In this document: positions 15,408 to 22,849 of the stretch, one piece after another
Layout of the letters: each line of letters starts with the position of its first letter
Position numbering within the stretch: position 1 is the first letter of the stretch
Source of the DNA: Dehalococcoidia bacterium
Lineage (GTDB): Bacteria > Chloroflexota > Dehalococcoidia > JACQUA01
DNA length: 25,400 nucleotides
NCBI GenBank assembly: GCA_030689845.1
Contig: JAUYHV010000231.1
Span: 1-25,400, forward strand
Direction: 5' to 3'
Made by a program: the position numbers and the translations under genes
The notes under the pieces: model-generated
What the model was told of the DNA's origin: nothing
Databases searched by the model: none
Seen by the model: the letters and a program-made list of their open reading frames with translations, nothing else

Positions 15408-16346
15408 CTATTCAAACATGGCTCCTATCGAGGTCCCGCTGTGGATTCTCTTTATAGCCTCCCCAAGGAGAGGGGCAATGGAAAGCACGGTGATTTTCGG
15501 TAATTTCTTCGCCTCAGGTAAAGGCAGTGTATCCGTGATAACTATCTCTTTTACCGGGCTTTTCGAGATTTTGTCCATCGCAGGTCCTGAAAATACGGCG
15601 TGGGTGCAGCAGGAGTAAATGTCTGTAGCGCCGTTCAATCGCAATAAATCTACAGCATTAACCAGGGAACCGGCTGTATCTATTTCGTCGTCAACTATAA
15701 GGGCTTGTTTGCCCTTTACATCTCCGATAAGGGTAAGGGCTTCCGATTTGCCGCTGTTATCTACCCGCCTCTTGGCTATAATGGCCAGGGGGGTTTTCAG
15801 TCTCTCAGCCACATCCCTGGCCCTTTTCGTGATTCCTATATCCGATGCCACCACAACGAGGTTTTCCAGGGACTTGTTCTGGAAATACCGGGTGAGAATA
15901 TATAAGGCAGTCAACTCATCGACGGGTATGCTGAAAAATCCCTGAATCTGTCCCGCGTGTAAATCCGTGGTAAGTAACCGGTTGGCGCCGGCAACGGTGA
16001 GGAGGTCGGCAATAAGCCGGGCTGTTATGGGCACACGAGGCTGGTCCTTCTTGTCGGTGCGGGCATAGGCATAATAGGGAACCACGGCAGTTATTCTTCC
16101 CGCGGATGCCCGTTTGAAGGCGTCGAGCATTATCAGGAGCTCCACAAGGTTTTTATTAACCGGGGAAGCTAACGGCTGAATAATAAATACGTCGCGCTCC
16201 CTGACATTTTCAAGAATATTAACAAAAATATTTTCGTTGCTAAATTCAAATATTTTTGCTTCCCCCATGGGGACTTTCAGGTACTCACAGGTAGCCCTGG
16301 CGAGGGCAGGATGGGCATTACCTGTAAATATCTTTAGCTCGTCCAA
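15408..16346 (-). CDS. prs: Ribose-phosphate pyrophosphokinase (PRPP synthase)
   Basis: Makes 5-phosphoribosyl diphosphate from ribose 5-phosphate and ATP for nucleotide, His and Trp synthesis. The 312-residue class I enzyme has the catalytic flexible-loop region YARTDKKDQPRVPITARL, the metal/ATP segment DLHAGQIQGFFSIPVDEL, and the PRPP-binding signature VDDEIDTAGSL. The length is normal. The start is TTG at 16346. It is well supported by AGGAGG at 16361-16356, nine bases upstream, and gives the normal N-terminus (DELKIFTGNAHPALA), so the non-ATG start is real. It lies 62 bases downstream of a 50-residue membrane protein gene and nine bases before secA. Confidence 0.97.
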   Translation of the reverse strand: MDELKIFTGNAHPALARATCEYLKVPMGEAKIFEFSNENIFVNILENVRERDVFIIQPLASPVNKNLVELLIMLDAFKRASAGRITAVVPYYAYARTDKKDQPRVPITARLIADLLTVAGANRLLTTDLHAGQIQGFFSIPVDELTALYILTRYFQNKSLENLVVVASDIGITKRARDVAERLKTPLAIIAKRRVDNSGKSEALTLIGDVKGKQALIVDDEIDTAGSLVNAVDLLRLNGATDIYSCCTHAVFSGPAMDKISKSPVKEIVITDTLPLPEAKKLPKITVLSIAPLLGEAIKRIHSGTSIGAMFE

Positions 16347-16408
16347 GGGACCGTTCCTCCTCTTGATAAATTTTCAATTAATATTTTAATTTACTTTTCC
16401 AGATTAGT

Positions 16409-16561
16409 TTAAGGCTTTTTCTCGTTTTCCATACGCTGGGTTCTTTTTTTTATCTCGTCAGCCTTGGTTAGTAAGTAGATCATGCCACCAATGCACAGGA
16501 GGAATATCACCAGGCCTATGGGGCCGGACCGGAAAAAAATTAGAAACAATGAATTATCCAT
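16409..16561 (-). CDS. Small single-pass membrane protein, 50 residues
   Basis: A short frame starting ATG at 16561 and ending TAA at 16409 encodes a 50-residue product with a hydrophobic helix (about 4-33: LFLIFFRSGPIGLVIFLLC then IGGMIYLL). A strongly basic, charged C-terminal tail (TKADEIKKRTQRMENEKKP) follows. The layout is that of a genuine small membrane protein, with the positive-inside tail predicted in the cytoplasm. The ribosome site is weak (AGAAAG six bases upstream). It sits 42 bases after the enoyl-CoA hydratase-like gene and 62 bases before prs, all on the same strand, in a gap otherwise without coding sequence. Function is unknown. The chance-ORF alternative cannot be excluded without homologues. 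Confidence 0.6.
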   Translation of the reverse strand: MDNSLFLIFFRSGPIGLVIFLLCIGGMIYLLTKADEIKKRTQRMENEKKP

Positions 16562-16603
16562 AGTTTTTCTTTCTATTCTGCGATGTTACCGGCACTACCT
16601 GCT

Positions 16604-17431
16604 TCAGGTCCCGTCATAAATGGGTTTCCTTTTTTCTATGAAAGCCTTGATCCCTTCAAGGTGATCCCGGGACGATGAGGTGAGGTTGAGATAAGCTGCG
16701 GCCACGGTAAGGGCTGTCTCAAAGTTCATTTCCAGTCCCTGGTATACCTGGATTTTCGAAAGGCGCAGGGCAATGGGGGGACCGTCGGCCAGCTTCTTTG
16801 CCAGGGTCATGGTTTCGTTTTTCAGGTTATCCAGGGCAACAACCCTGTTAAGCAAACCAAGCCGGAAACACTCTTCCGCGCTGAAAAAGTCTCCTGTGAA
16901 AATCATCTCCAGGGCTTTACCGAGACCAACTATACGAGGCAACAGCCATGTCCCTCCGGAATCAGGGGTCAGCCCTATTCGAGTAAAGCCCACAGAAAAC
17001 CTGGCTGAGGCAGCTCCAACCCTTATATCACAACAAAGCGCCAGGTCCAGACCACCTCCTATAGCATCACCGTTTACCATGGCTATGGTCGGTTTCTCCA
17101 TTTTCATAAGGTTGATAAAAATTGAGGATGTTTCAGGAGGCAAACGTCCGGTTTTTATATCGGAATAAAGGTTTCTCATGTCCTCTGCCTCTTCGAGGGC
17201 GGTTTTACCCGATTTAACATCGCTATAACGGAAATCCCCGCCTGCGCAAAAGGCTTTTCCTGACCCGGTAAGAACGAGAACCCGGACAAGGGAGTCCGCC
17301 GAAACATCGTCCAAAGCAACAGCAAGTTCTGCCAGGAGTTTCTCATTGAGAGCATTTAGTCTGTCAGGTCTGTTCAGGGTGATGGTAGCAATAGCAGAAT
17401 CTTTCTGCAGGGTTATGGTCTCAAAGGACAA
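16604..17431 (-). CDS. Enoyl-CoA hydratase/isomerase family protein, PaaG-like
   Basis: Crotonase-fold enzyme acting on an acyl-CoA thioester. The coding frame extends to a GTG at 17440, but AGGAG at 17444-17440 overlaps that codon and is eight bases from the TTG at 17431, so TTG is chosen and the product begins MSFETITLQ. Oxyanion-hole segments are FCAGGDF and AIGGGLDLAL. Neither Glu of true enoyl-CoA hydratases is present: the first is Asp in GGGLDLA, and the second region reads FSVGFTRIGL. The motif TPDSGGTWLLPR matches the PaaG-type catalytic Asp (D157 counting from TTG, D160 from GTG). Double-bond isomerisation is thus more likely than hydration. The substrate is unknown, and no beta-oxidation partners are adjacent. 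It leads a minus-strand group with the small membrane protein, prs and secA. Confidence 0.9.
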   Translation of the reverse strand: MSFETITLQKDSAIATITLNRPDRLNALNEKLLAELAVALDDVSADSLVRVLVLTGSGKAFCAGGDFRYSDVKSGKTALEEAEDMRNLYSDIKTGRLPPETSSIFINLMKMEKPTIAMVNGDAIGGGLDLALCCDIRVGAASARFSVGFTRIGLTPDSGGTWLLPRIVGLGKALEMIFTGDFFSAEECFRLGLLNRVVALDNLKNETMTLAKKLADGPPIALRLSKIQVYQGLEMNFETALTVAAAYLNLTSSSRDHLEGIKAFIEKRKPIYDGT

Positions 17432-17466
17432 AAAACTCACTCCTTTTTATCTTTACGCTCGGAAAA

Positions 17467-17475
17467 ATTATAACA
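17467..17475 (-). promoter_or_regulatory. Extended -10 promoter of the hydratase-prs-secA group
   Basis: The minus strand reads TGTTATAAT, an extended -10 (TGnTATAAT), 35-40 bases before the TTG start at 17431. No good -35 hexamer is visible, which is usual for extended -10 promoters. The implied leader is about 25-30 bases. Confidence 0.5.
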
Positions 17476-17793
17476 CAACGGGCTTATTATTTGGGAAACT
17501 GTTATGCCATGCTATCAATGCCCGGCTTTTCCGGTTGGTGGTGTGGTAGTCGAAGCAAAGGAAAGGAATTTAATGGAAATAATTCTATTCACCAGCATCA
17601 TCTGAACTCGGGTTCTGTAAATAATCAATGTCGGAAATTAATTTAAATCAAATTTAAAAGATAGAAGAAAAAATTGCCCCGCAAGGCAGGCAAATATTTG
17701 ACCTTACATACTTTGCTCATTCCTGCGCAAAGAAAGCTGCTCCATTGTTCATTGAGTACAAACAGACGACACCGGGGAAACGGTGAGTTAGCA

Positions 17794-17827
17794 ATCCCGG
17801 CATCCACCAGGAGGTGGATGCCGGGAT
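17794..17827 (-). terminator. Stem-loop terminator after the M29-like gene
   Basis: A perfect 15-bp stem (ATCCCGGCATCCACC and its complement) with a four-base loop begins 17 bases past the stop at 17845. No strong U tract follows on the minus strand (TGCTAACTC), so it may be a weak terminator or a 3'-end protecting stem. Confidence 0.6.
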
Positions 17828-17844
17828 AAGCAATATTTCTAAAC

Positions 17845-19059
17845 CTAAGCGTTGACTCCGGAAACAGCCGGAATCCATATTTCGGTAAGGAGTTTGTCAG
17901 GGTCACCGTATTTTTCGGCTACTTTGCGTACCCTGGGATCGTCTAACGCAGTCAGACGGCCGTCTTTAACAACGGGGCCTTTGTCCGTTACAACGGTGTT
18001 GAAATAGGTATCCATATGACGGATCATCTTATAGTTTGGTGACATCATGCCTTCGCCGATGGACGAATGGAGAACTCCCGAGCGGCGGTGGCCGAAAGTC
18101 CAGGCATATACCCTGGCTGACCCTGCAAGCTCATCGAAGAAAGGCGAACGTTGGGCCTTGGGATGGGTGCAAATTCCTATTGTGGTCATCCAGTTGACGC
18201 CCGGTCCCGGACATTTTGATTTATGCAGGTTGGCATACTTTGTAAAGGATTCCCTTACCCTGTCTCCGTATTTACCTCCGCCTTCTACCTTGACGGCCTT
18301 GCCTTTTTCAATGGTAAAAGTAGTCCTTGGGATAGGACCGCCAAAGGTTATACTGCTGGTGACAAAGACTCCGCTCATTACTTCGCATGGAGCAGGCAGC
18401 ATCAAATGCCCGTGCATATAAGGACGCCCGGTCCGTTCCTTGTGACGCCGGGTGGCCTTTGCCCATTCTTCGGCGGTGGGGCTAATGTTTATATCCGTGC
18501 CTTCAAGGTCGGTCCATTTAACCTTCGTACAGTTTTCCAGGTTTTCCCATGCTACCTCGTCGATTTTATCCCGTATTTCAGGTGGAAATTTCTCGTATTC
18601 CGATACCATGAGGTCGGCGGTCATCTCCAGGTTGTCCACAAATATATTTTTGGGCAACTCCGGGTGAGGAGTATGGGCTTCCTTGATGAACGCGGTTATC
18701 AGGAGAACATCTGTTTGTTTAGCTGCATCCCATACCCAATCAGGATACCAGTTGTTTGAAAACATGTTGTCCAGCATGTCTACGGGATCTTTGAGTCCGG
18801 GGAACCCTTCCAGGTTGATGGTAGTCACGTTTGCTCCGCGCTCCCGCATGGCGATAGTAAGGGATTCAACAACCAACTGGTCGGCGGTTGGGTCGTTAAC
18901 GAACAATACTTTGGTTCCCTTATTAACTAAAACGCCCTCGTACATGTGTGAAGCTTCTTTGCTGACCATGTCTCTTGCAGTAGGCAGAAGCTGCTCAACA
19001 CTGGTGATTCTCGTTGCCTTGGGAATTCGTGGTTTTGGTGCATTGCTATTTATAGCCAT
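17845..19059 (-). CDS. M29 aminopeptidase / NicX-like metalloprotein
   Basis: The 404-residue product resembles the M29 metallopeptidase fold family, which also includes the 2,5-dihydroxypyridine dioxygenase NicX and natural-product enzymes. Matching landmarks are LPAPCEVMSG (E226, at the M29 LPxGEV position), the following strand pattern RTTFTIEKGKAVKVEGGG, and HMD at 348-350, matching the paired HxD metal ligands. H331 (LHSSIGEG) is a further candidate ligand. The N-terminal half (GTKVLFVNDPTADQLVVESL...) is the usual alpha/beta domain. Ligand spacing is not identical to classical M29 peptidases, so peptidase activity is uncertain and a hydrolase or ring-modifying role is possible. The ATG at 19059 follows AAGGAGTGA. 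It lies 72 bases after an AMP-forming ligase gene, suggesting a shared pathway. Confidence 0.72.
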   Translation of the reverse strand: MAINSNAPKPRIPKATRITSVEQLLPTARDMVSKEASHMYEGVLVNKGTKVLFVNDPTADQLVVESLTIAMRERGANVTTINLEGFPGLKDPVDMLDNMFSNNWYPDWVWDAAKQTDVLLITAFIKEAHTPHPELPKNIFVDNLEMTADLMVSEYEKFPPEIRDKIDEVAWENLENCTKVKWTDLEGTDINISPTAEEWAKATRRHKERTGRPYMHGHLMLPAPCEVMSGVFVTSSITFGGPIPRTTFTIEKGKAVKVEGGGKYGDRVRESFTKYANLHKSKCPGPGVNWMTTIGICTHPKAQRSPFFDELAGSARVYAWTFGHRRSGVLHSSIGEGMMSPNYKMIRHMDTYFNTVVTDKGPVVKDGRLTALDDPRVRKVAEKYGDPDKLLTEIWIPAVSGVNA

Positions 19060-19131
19060 TCGCTTTCACTCCTTCTTAATGATATATCGATTTTAATCTA
19101 CCTTGTTAAGGCTTGTCAATAAAAAAATACC

Positions 19132-20778
19132 TCAGGATATTTTCTCCGCCTTTAATTTGTCGGCTATGTCCTGCATCAGTGTTTTTTTATCAATCTTCTG
19201 CCCCTCTGCCACCATGGGCATCTTTTCTATCACCTCCAACCTTTCCGGTAATTTAAAGCCGGGCAAGTTGTTTTCTTTCAGGTAGGATATCATATCAGCG
19301 AATTCAAATTCCTGATTTTCTTTTGGCACTACATAGGCGCAGGCCTTTTCGCCCAGGACCGGGTCGGGCATGCCGACGACGGCGGCGCTCAAGACCTTGG
19401 GGTGGACAACGAGGAGATTTTCAATTTCCACGGGGTAAATGTTTTGACCGCCCCGGATAATCATATCCTTTTTACGTCCTGCGATAATAAGGTTGCCGTG
19501 TTCATCCAGTTTTCCCAGGTCGCCCATCTTGAACCACCCGTCCCTGGTCCATGTTTTCCAGGTTGTGTCGGGGTCCTTAAAATATCCCGAGGCCGCTGCC
19601 GGACCTTTCAAAATGATTTCACCGACACCTCCCGCAGTCACTTCCTTACCGTCATCGTCAACCAGTTTCAACTCTGCCCAGGCATAGGTCTTACCGCAGG
19701 TAAGTATACGCTGCTCGGCCGGTTGTTCAGGCAGGGTATGGCAGGCGGCTGAGCAATCGATGGAGCTATAATTTTGCAGCATTTTCCCCATCTTTTTCTC
19801 AATTTCCATGCCGATGTCAAAAGGCAACACAGCTCCCATGCTTAAAATATATTTCACAGAACTTAAATCATATTTGTTTAAGTTGGGATGGTTCAGCATC
19901 ATGCTGAACATAGCCGGGACCGCGGGCAAGACCGTTACACGTTCCCTCTCTATAAGTTTCAGAACATCTTCGGCATCAAATTTCTCCAGGTTGACGATTT
20001 TTCCGCCGACGATGGGGGCACCGCAATAAGCTCTGCCGTTTGCCCCTCCGGCCGTGGGGGATATAAGGGCAAAGACATCGTCCCTGGTGAATTTCAGGTG
20101 TTTTGCCAGCCAGTATTCCCTGCAGGTTATGGAGCAAATGGGGTTTTCCACGAACTTGGGAAAGCCCGTCGAGCCGCTGGTTAAAAATATCAGGGTAAAC
20201 TCATCGAAGGGCGTTTTGGTCTTTTGCAGGTAGTCGGCAGGATACTTTTGCTCAATTGGGGTCTCCACCATTCGCCCGATGGAAACGGTTCCGGCCGGAG
20301 TACTGTCGCCAACGGTGAAAATATGTCTTAGAGATGGTAAGTTTCCTTTAATCTCCCCCAGCATTTTAATATAGTCGAAGTCACGGAATGTCACCGGAAC
20401 CACAACACCGGCGGCTTCGGTGTATTTGAGGGCATATTCAACCTCTTTATGTCTGAACGTCCGCATGAGCGGCAGGCAGAGAATTCCGGCTTTTTCTGTC
20501 GCTACCCTGAGGAGAGTCAACTCGACGCTGTTCGGTAATTGAACCACCAGCACTTCATCCTTTTTAAATCCCATTTCCAGCAACCCGAGGGCAACGCGGT
20601 CAATCCACAGCTTGGCCTGGGACCAGGTAAGGCGTGTGTGGGAGTCAACCACTGCCTCTTTGTCGGGGTATTCGGCTGCGTTCCTGTCCCATATGTCAAC
20701 GTAGGTAGTTTTCGTCCAGTAACCTTTGTCCAGGTTTTCTTTTATAAATTCGGGAGTGTAGCGAGTAGCCTTGGCCAT
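19132..20778 (-). CDS. AMP-forming acyl/aryl-CoA synthetase (ANL superfamily)
   Basis: Adenylate-forming enzyme of the ANL superfamily, activating a carboxylic acid with ATP and usually transferring it to CoA. The 548-residue product is full length. The P-loop reads LTSGSTGFPKFVE, the A5-like region YSSID, the hinge/A8 region DGWFKMGDLGKLDEHG...GRKKDMIIRGGQNIYPVEIE, and the catalytic Lys is near the C-terminus (EGQKIDKKTL). Overall wording is closest to the 2,3-dihydroxybenzoate-AMP ligase/fatty-acid-CoA ligase group. The ATG at 20778 follows AAAGGAGG. A -10-like TATAAT lies at 20857-20852 on this strand. It is co-directional with the M29/NicX-like gene 72 bases on. The substrate cannot be read from sequence; an aromatic or medium-chain acid is a guess. 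Confidence 0.93.
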   Translation of the reverse strand: MAKATRYTPEFIKENLDKGYWTKTTYVDIWDRNAAEYPDKEAVVDSHTRLTWSQAKLWIDRVALGLLEMGFKKDEVLVVQLPNSVELTLLRVATEKAGILCLPLMRTFRHKEVEYALKYTEAAGVVVPVTFRDFDYIKMLGEIKGNLPSLRHIFTVGDSTPAGTVSIGRMVETPIEQKYPADYLQKTKTPFDEFTLIFLTSGSTGFPKFVENPICSITCREYWLAKHLKFTRDDVFALISPTAGGANGRAYCGAPIVGGKIVNLEKFDAEDVLKLIERERVTVLPAVPAMFSMMLNHPNLNKYDLSSVKYILSMGAVLPFDIGMEIEKKMGKMLQNYSSIDCSAACHTLPEQPAEQRILTCGKTYAWAELKLVDDDGKEVTAGGVGEIILKGPAAASGYFKDPDTTWKTWTRDGWFKMGDLGKLDEHGNLIIAGRKKDMIIRGGQNIYPVEIENLLVVHPKVLSAAVVGMPDPVLGEKACAYVVPKENQEFEFADMISYLKENNLPGFKLPERLEVIEKMPMVAEGQKIDKKTLMQDIADKLKAEKIS

Positions 20779-21081
20779 TTGCTGCCAGGCCTCCTTTCAT
20801 TGATGGATGGTGAAATTGAGGATACGGGATATTTTCCCTATCGGGCGCTATATTATAAAACAATACGGGCAAAAGTGCAGGAAAGTTGCGAAGAAAAGCC
20901 AAATGAAAAATGTTTATAAATATGGGCCTAAAGCCTTAATAAATTGAAAGTGCTCTGTGCTGGTGGTAAAAGGAGATGATTCTTCGATTTTATTTTCTAC
21001 CTTCTATAAATAGTAAATTGCCCGTAGCTCTATGATATAATTACATACGATTATCAGGGGAGAAGCAGAAAACAAGCTGAA
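20779..21081. other. 303-bp divergent promoter region between CoA ligase and proB
   Basis: Divergent spacer with no supported gene. It holds a minus-strand TATAAT (20857-20852) for the ligase and a plus-strand extended -10 (21033-21041) for proB. The centre is AT-rich and no convincing operator palindrome was found. Confidence 0.6.
21033..21041 (+). promoter_or_regulatory. Extended -10 promoter of proB
   Basis: TGATATAAT matches the extended -10 consensus TGnTATAAT. It lies about 41 bases upstream of the proB ATG and lacks a clear -35 hexamer. Confidence 0.5.
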
Positions 21082-22221
21082 ATGGAACTGGACAAAAGCA
21101 CGCCCGTACTACCGTACCACAGGATCGTAGTAAAACTGGGCACGAATTTGCTTACTGCGGGGACCGGGAAACTTGACCTTCAGATAATGGCTGTCCTGGT
21201 CAGCCAGATAGCCGCGCTTCAGGGCAAAGGTAAGGAAGTGACGGTGGTTTCATCGGGAGCCATAGCGGCAGGCAGGAAAAAACTGGGTTTGCGGGGCGAG
21301 CGGAAGGATATACCTTTTAAACAGGTTCTGGCTTCCATCGGGCAGAGCAGTTTAATGTCAGCCTATGAGCAATTGTTCGATTGGCACGGCATAACCGTCG
21401 CCCAGGCGCTTCTCACAAGGGCTGATTTATCGAACCGTTTGGGATATTTGAACGCCCGGAATACCCTGCTTTCTTTAATGGAATTAAAGGTAATATGCAT
21501 CGTAAACGAAAATGACGTGGTAGCCACCGAGGAACTGAGAGGGGCCAGATTTGGGGATAACGATAATCTTTCAGCCCAGGTCGCAAATCTGGTGGATGCC
21601 GACCTGTTGGTAATACTGACGGATATCGGGGGGCTGTATACCGGCGATCCCCATAAGAACCCCACGGCCAGCCTGATACCCCGGGTAGATAAGATAGATG
21701 CAAAGCTTTTCCGTATTGCGGGTGGTCCTGTAAAAGGGGGAGGGACGGGAGGAATGGTTACCAAGCTGGAAGCCGCAAAACTGGCTACAGCTTCCGGTGT
21801 AGGAGTTATCATCGCCGGTGGAAGAATCCCTGATGTTTTGATAAGGATTGCTTCGGGGGAATCTATCGGGACGTTCTTTGCACCCGGCAGTACCAGGATT
21901 GAAAGCCGGAAAAGGTGGATGCTCAGCGGACTGGCATGCTGCGGTAAAGTGGTTATAGATGACGGGGCTGCCGCCGCTCTGAGGAAACAAAATAAGAGTT
22001 TGCTGCCCAGCGGAATCAGCACCGTCCAGGGGGAGTTTTCCCGGGGTGACATAGTTGAAATATTTAATGGGGAAAACAGGTGTATTGGTTTCGGCATCAG
22101 CAGCTACAGCTCCGGAGATATCCAGGCAATAAAAGGCGCGCACTCCCAAAAGATATCCGCCCTTCTCGGGCATGAATACGGCTCCGAGGTTATTCACAGG
22201 AATAACCTGGTGATATTGTGA
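21082..22221 (+). CDS. proB: Glutamate 5-kinase
   Basis: First enzyme of proline synthesis, phosphorylating L-glutamate with ATP. The 379-residue product has an amino-acid-kinase domain (about 10-265: RIVVKLGTNLLT, VVSSGAIAAGRKKLG, NENDVVATEELRGARFGDND, LTDIGGLYTGDP, KGGGTGGMVTKLEAAKLA). A C-terminal PUA domain follows (about 285-370: SRKRWMLSGLACCGKVVIDD), as in the long ProB form. Family members are feedback-inhibited by proline. The ATG at 21082 lacks a strong site at ideal distance (GGGGAG is about 20 bases upstream), and the N-terminal extension before HRIVVKLG is about 14 residues, so the start is less certain than the rest. It heads a plus-strand group with a tautomerase-like gene and proA. 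Confidence 0.97.
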   Translation: MELDKSTPVLPYHRIVVKLGTNLLTAGTGKLDLQIMAVLVSQIAALQGKGKEVTVVSSGAIAAGRKKLGLRGERKDIPFKQVLASIGQSSLMSAYEQLFDWHGITVAQALLTRADLSNRLGYLNARNTLLSLMELKVICIVNENDVVATEELRGARFGDNDNLSAQVANLVDADLLVILTDIGGLYTGDPHKNPTASLIPRVDKIDAKLFRIAGGPVKGGGTGGMVTKLEAAKLATASGVGVIIAGGRIPDVLIRIASGESIGTFFAPGSTRIESRKRWMLSGLACCGKVVIDDGAAAALRKQNKSLLPSGISTVQGEFSRGDIVEIFNGENRCIGFGISSYSSGDIQAIKGAHSQKISALLGHEYGSEVIHRNNLVIL

Positions 22222-22338
22222 AATCGGTATATATAGATAACAAATCAAAGATGAGATCGGTTGAAAATAATAGCTGATTCACTGTAAGATGGAATTCAGG
22301 TTTTTCGGGGAAAATAACAACAATTTAAGGAGGTTGAA

Positions 22339-22533
22339 ATGCCAACGATATTCTTCCTGGGGCCGAAACTCGAAAGGGATAAAAGGAAAGAACTGATTCA
22401 ATCGTTCACAGAGACTGCCAGCCGCATAACCGGGGTGGATAAACGGGCGTTTACAGTTTATTTGAAGGAAAGTGACCCGGAGTGTGTGGGAGTCGGCGGG
22501 GAACTGCTGGCGGACCGGATGAAAAAGCAATAA
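22339..22533 (+). CDS. 4-oxalocrotonate-tautomerase-family protein
   Basis: The 64-residue product has the size and pattern of the 4-oxalocrotonate tautomerase superfamily. Pro follows the initiator Met (MPTIFFLGPKL), and after Met removal it would be the catalytic N-terminal base. A helix follows (KRKELIQSFTETASRITG), then the strand FTVYLKESDPECVGVGGELLADR. It uses a strong site, AAGGAGG, seven bases before the ATG. It sits between proB and proA on the same strand, but no proline-pathway role is known for the family. The true substrate is unknown. It could be a stand-alone gene using the proB transcript. Confidence 0.88.
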   Translation: MPTIFFLGPKLERDKRKELIQSFTETASRITGVDKRAFTVYLKESDPECVGVGGELLADRMKKQ

Positions 22534-22849
22534 ATGGCGCTATGGGGCGCTAATACAGGCTATGTTCAAGCCGCTCAGGTTTCCCACAGAGCTACAGGGA
22601 TTTTTCGATATCCGAATTTCCCTATTGGACACCGAAAGGGGTGAAAACTCCGAAACAGCAGGCTGGTGTGGTACCGGTTGCCGTTACGGTTAAACTGGGT
22701 TGGCATCTGATAACCGGGTAAGCTGATATTGAAGCAATACGCCGGCATGATAATTATTGAAAGCGAGGCGGAAACGTTGTTTCCGGGGCAATCGAAATAG
22801 CCATGCAAAAATATTACATAATAAACGATTCGCTGTCAGGAGCCCTTAA
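22534..22849. other. 316-bp gap before proA, no supported gene
   Basis: Short frames follow one another here: a 36-residue frame begins at 22534 directly after the tautomerase stop and ends at 22644, and a GTG at 22641 opens another 26-codon frame. None has a ribosome site or recognisable product. The succession could mark a decayed gene, but this is weak. The final bases carry the AGGAG site of proA. No known riboswitch class was recognised. Confidence 0.5.

Larger units (their letters stand above)
17441..17844. other. 404-bp intergenic region between metalloprotein and hydratase genes
   Basis: No gene is supported here. Its ends hold the extended -10 promoter (17467-17475) and the strong stem at 17794-17827. 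Between them are AT-rich sequence with a repeated AATTTAAA word near 17639-17658, the palindrome CAAATATTTG (17691-17700), and a small stem CACCG...CGGTG (17770-17785). Short frames present are not supported by ribosome sites or recognisable products. Confidence 0.6.

Noticed and set aside
17643..17906. 87-codon minus-strand frame across the end of the M29-like gene
   Set aside because: Overlaps the terminator stem and the real gene end out of frame, with no motif or ribosome site.
17845..19059. Assignment as 2,5-dihydroxypyridine dioxygenase
   Set aside because: Shares the fold and HxD ligands with NicX, but the organism appears anaerobic and the full ligand set could not be matched; left as family-level call.
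21363..22097. Long minus-strand frame of 244 codons opposite proB
   Set aside because: It is a Ser/Pro/Ile-rich shadow of a clearly coding proB frame, with no recognisable motif and no ribosome site.
22620..22690. Cobalamin-riboswitch-like words (GGGGTGAAAACTCCGAAACAG) before proA
   Set aside because: Only the short GGTGAAAA..CC piece resembles the core; the GGGAA box, the CCCGC-ACTG segment and a cobalamin-related gene are all missing.
22575..22808. 77-codon minus-strand frame in the proB-proA gap
   Set aside because: No ribosome site, no motif, low-quality composition; opposite to a plus-strand gene group.
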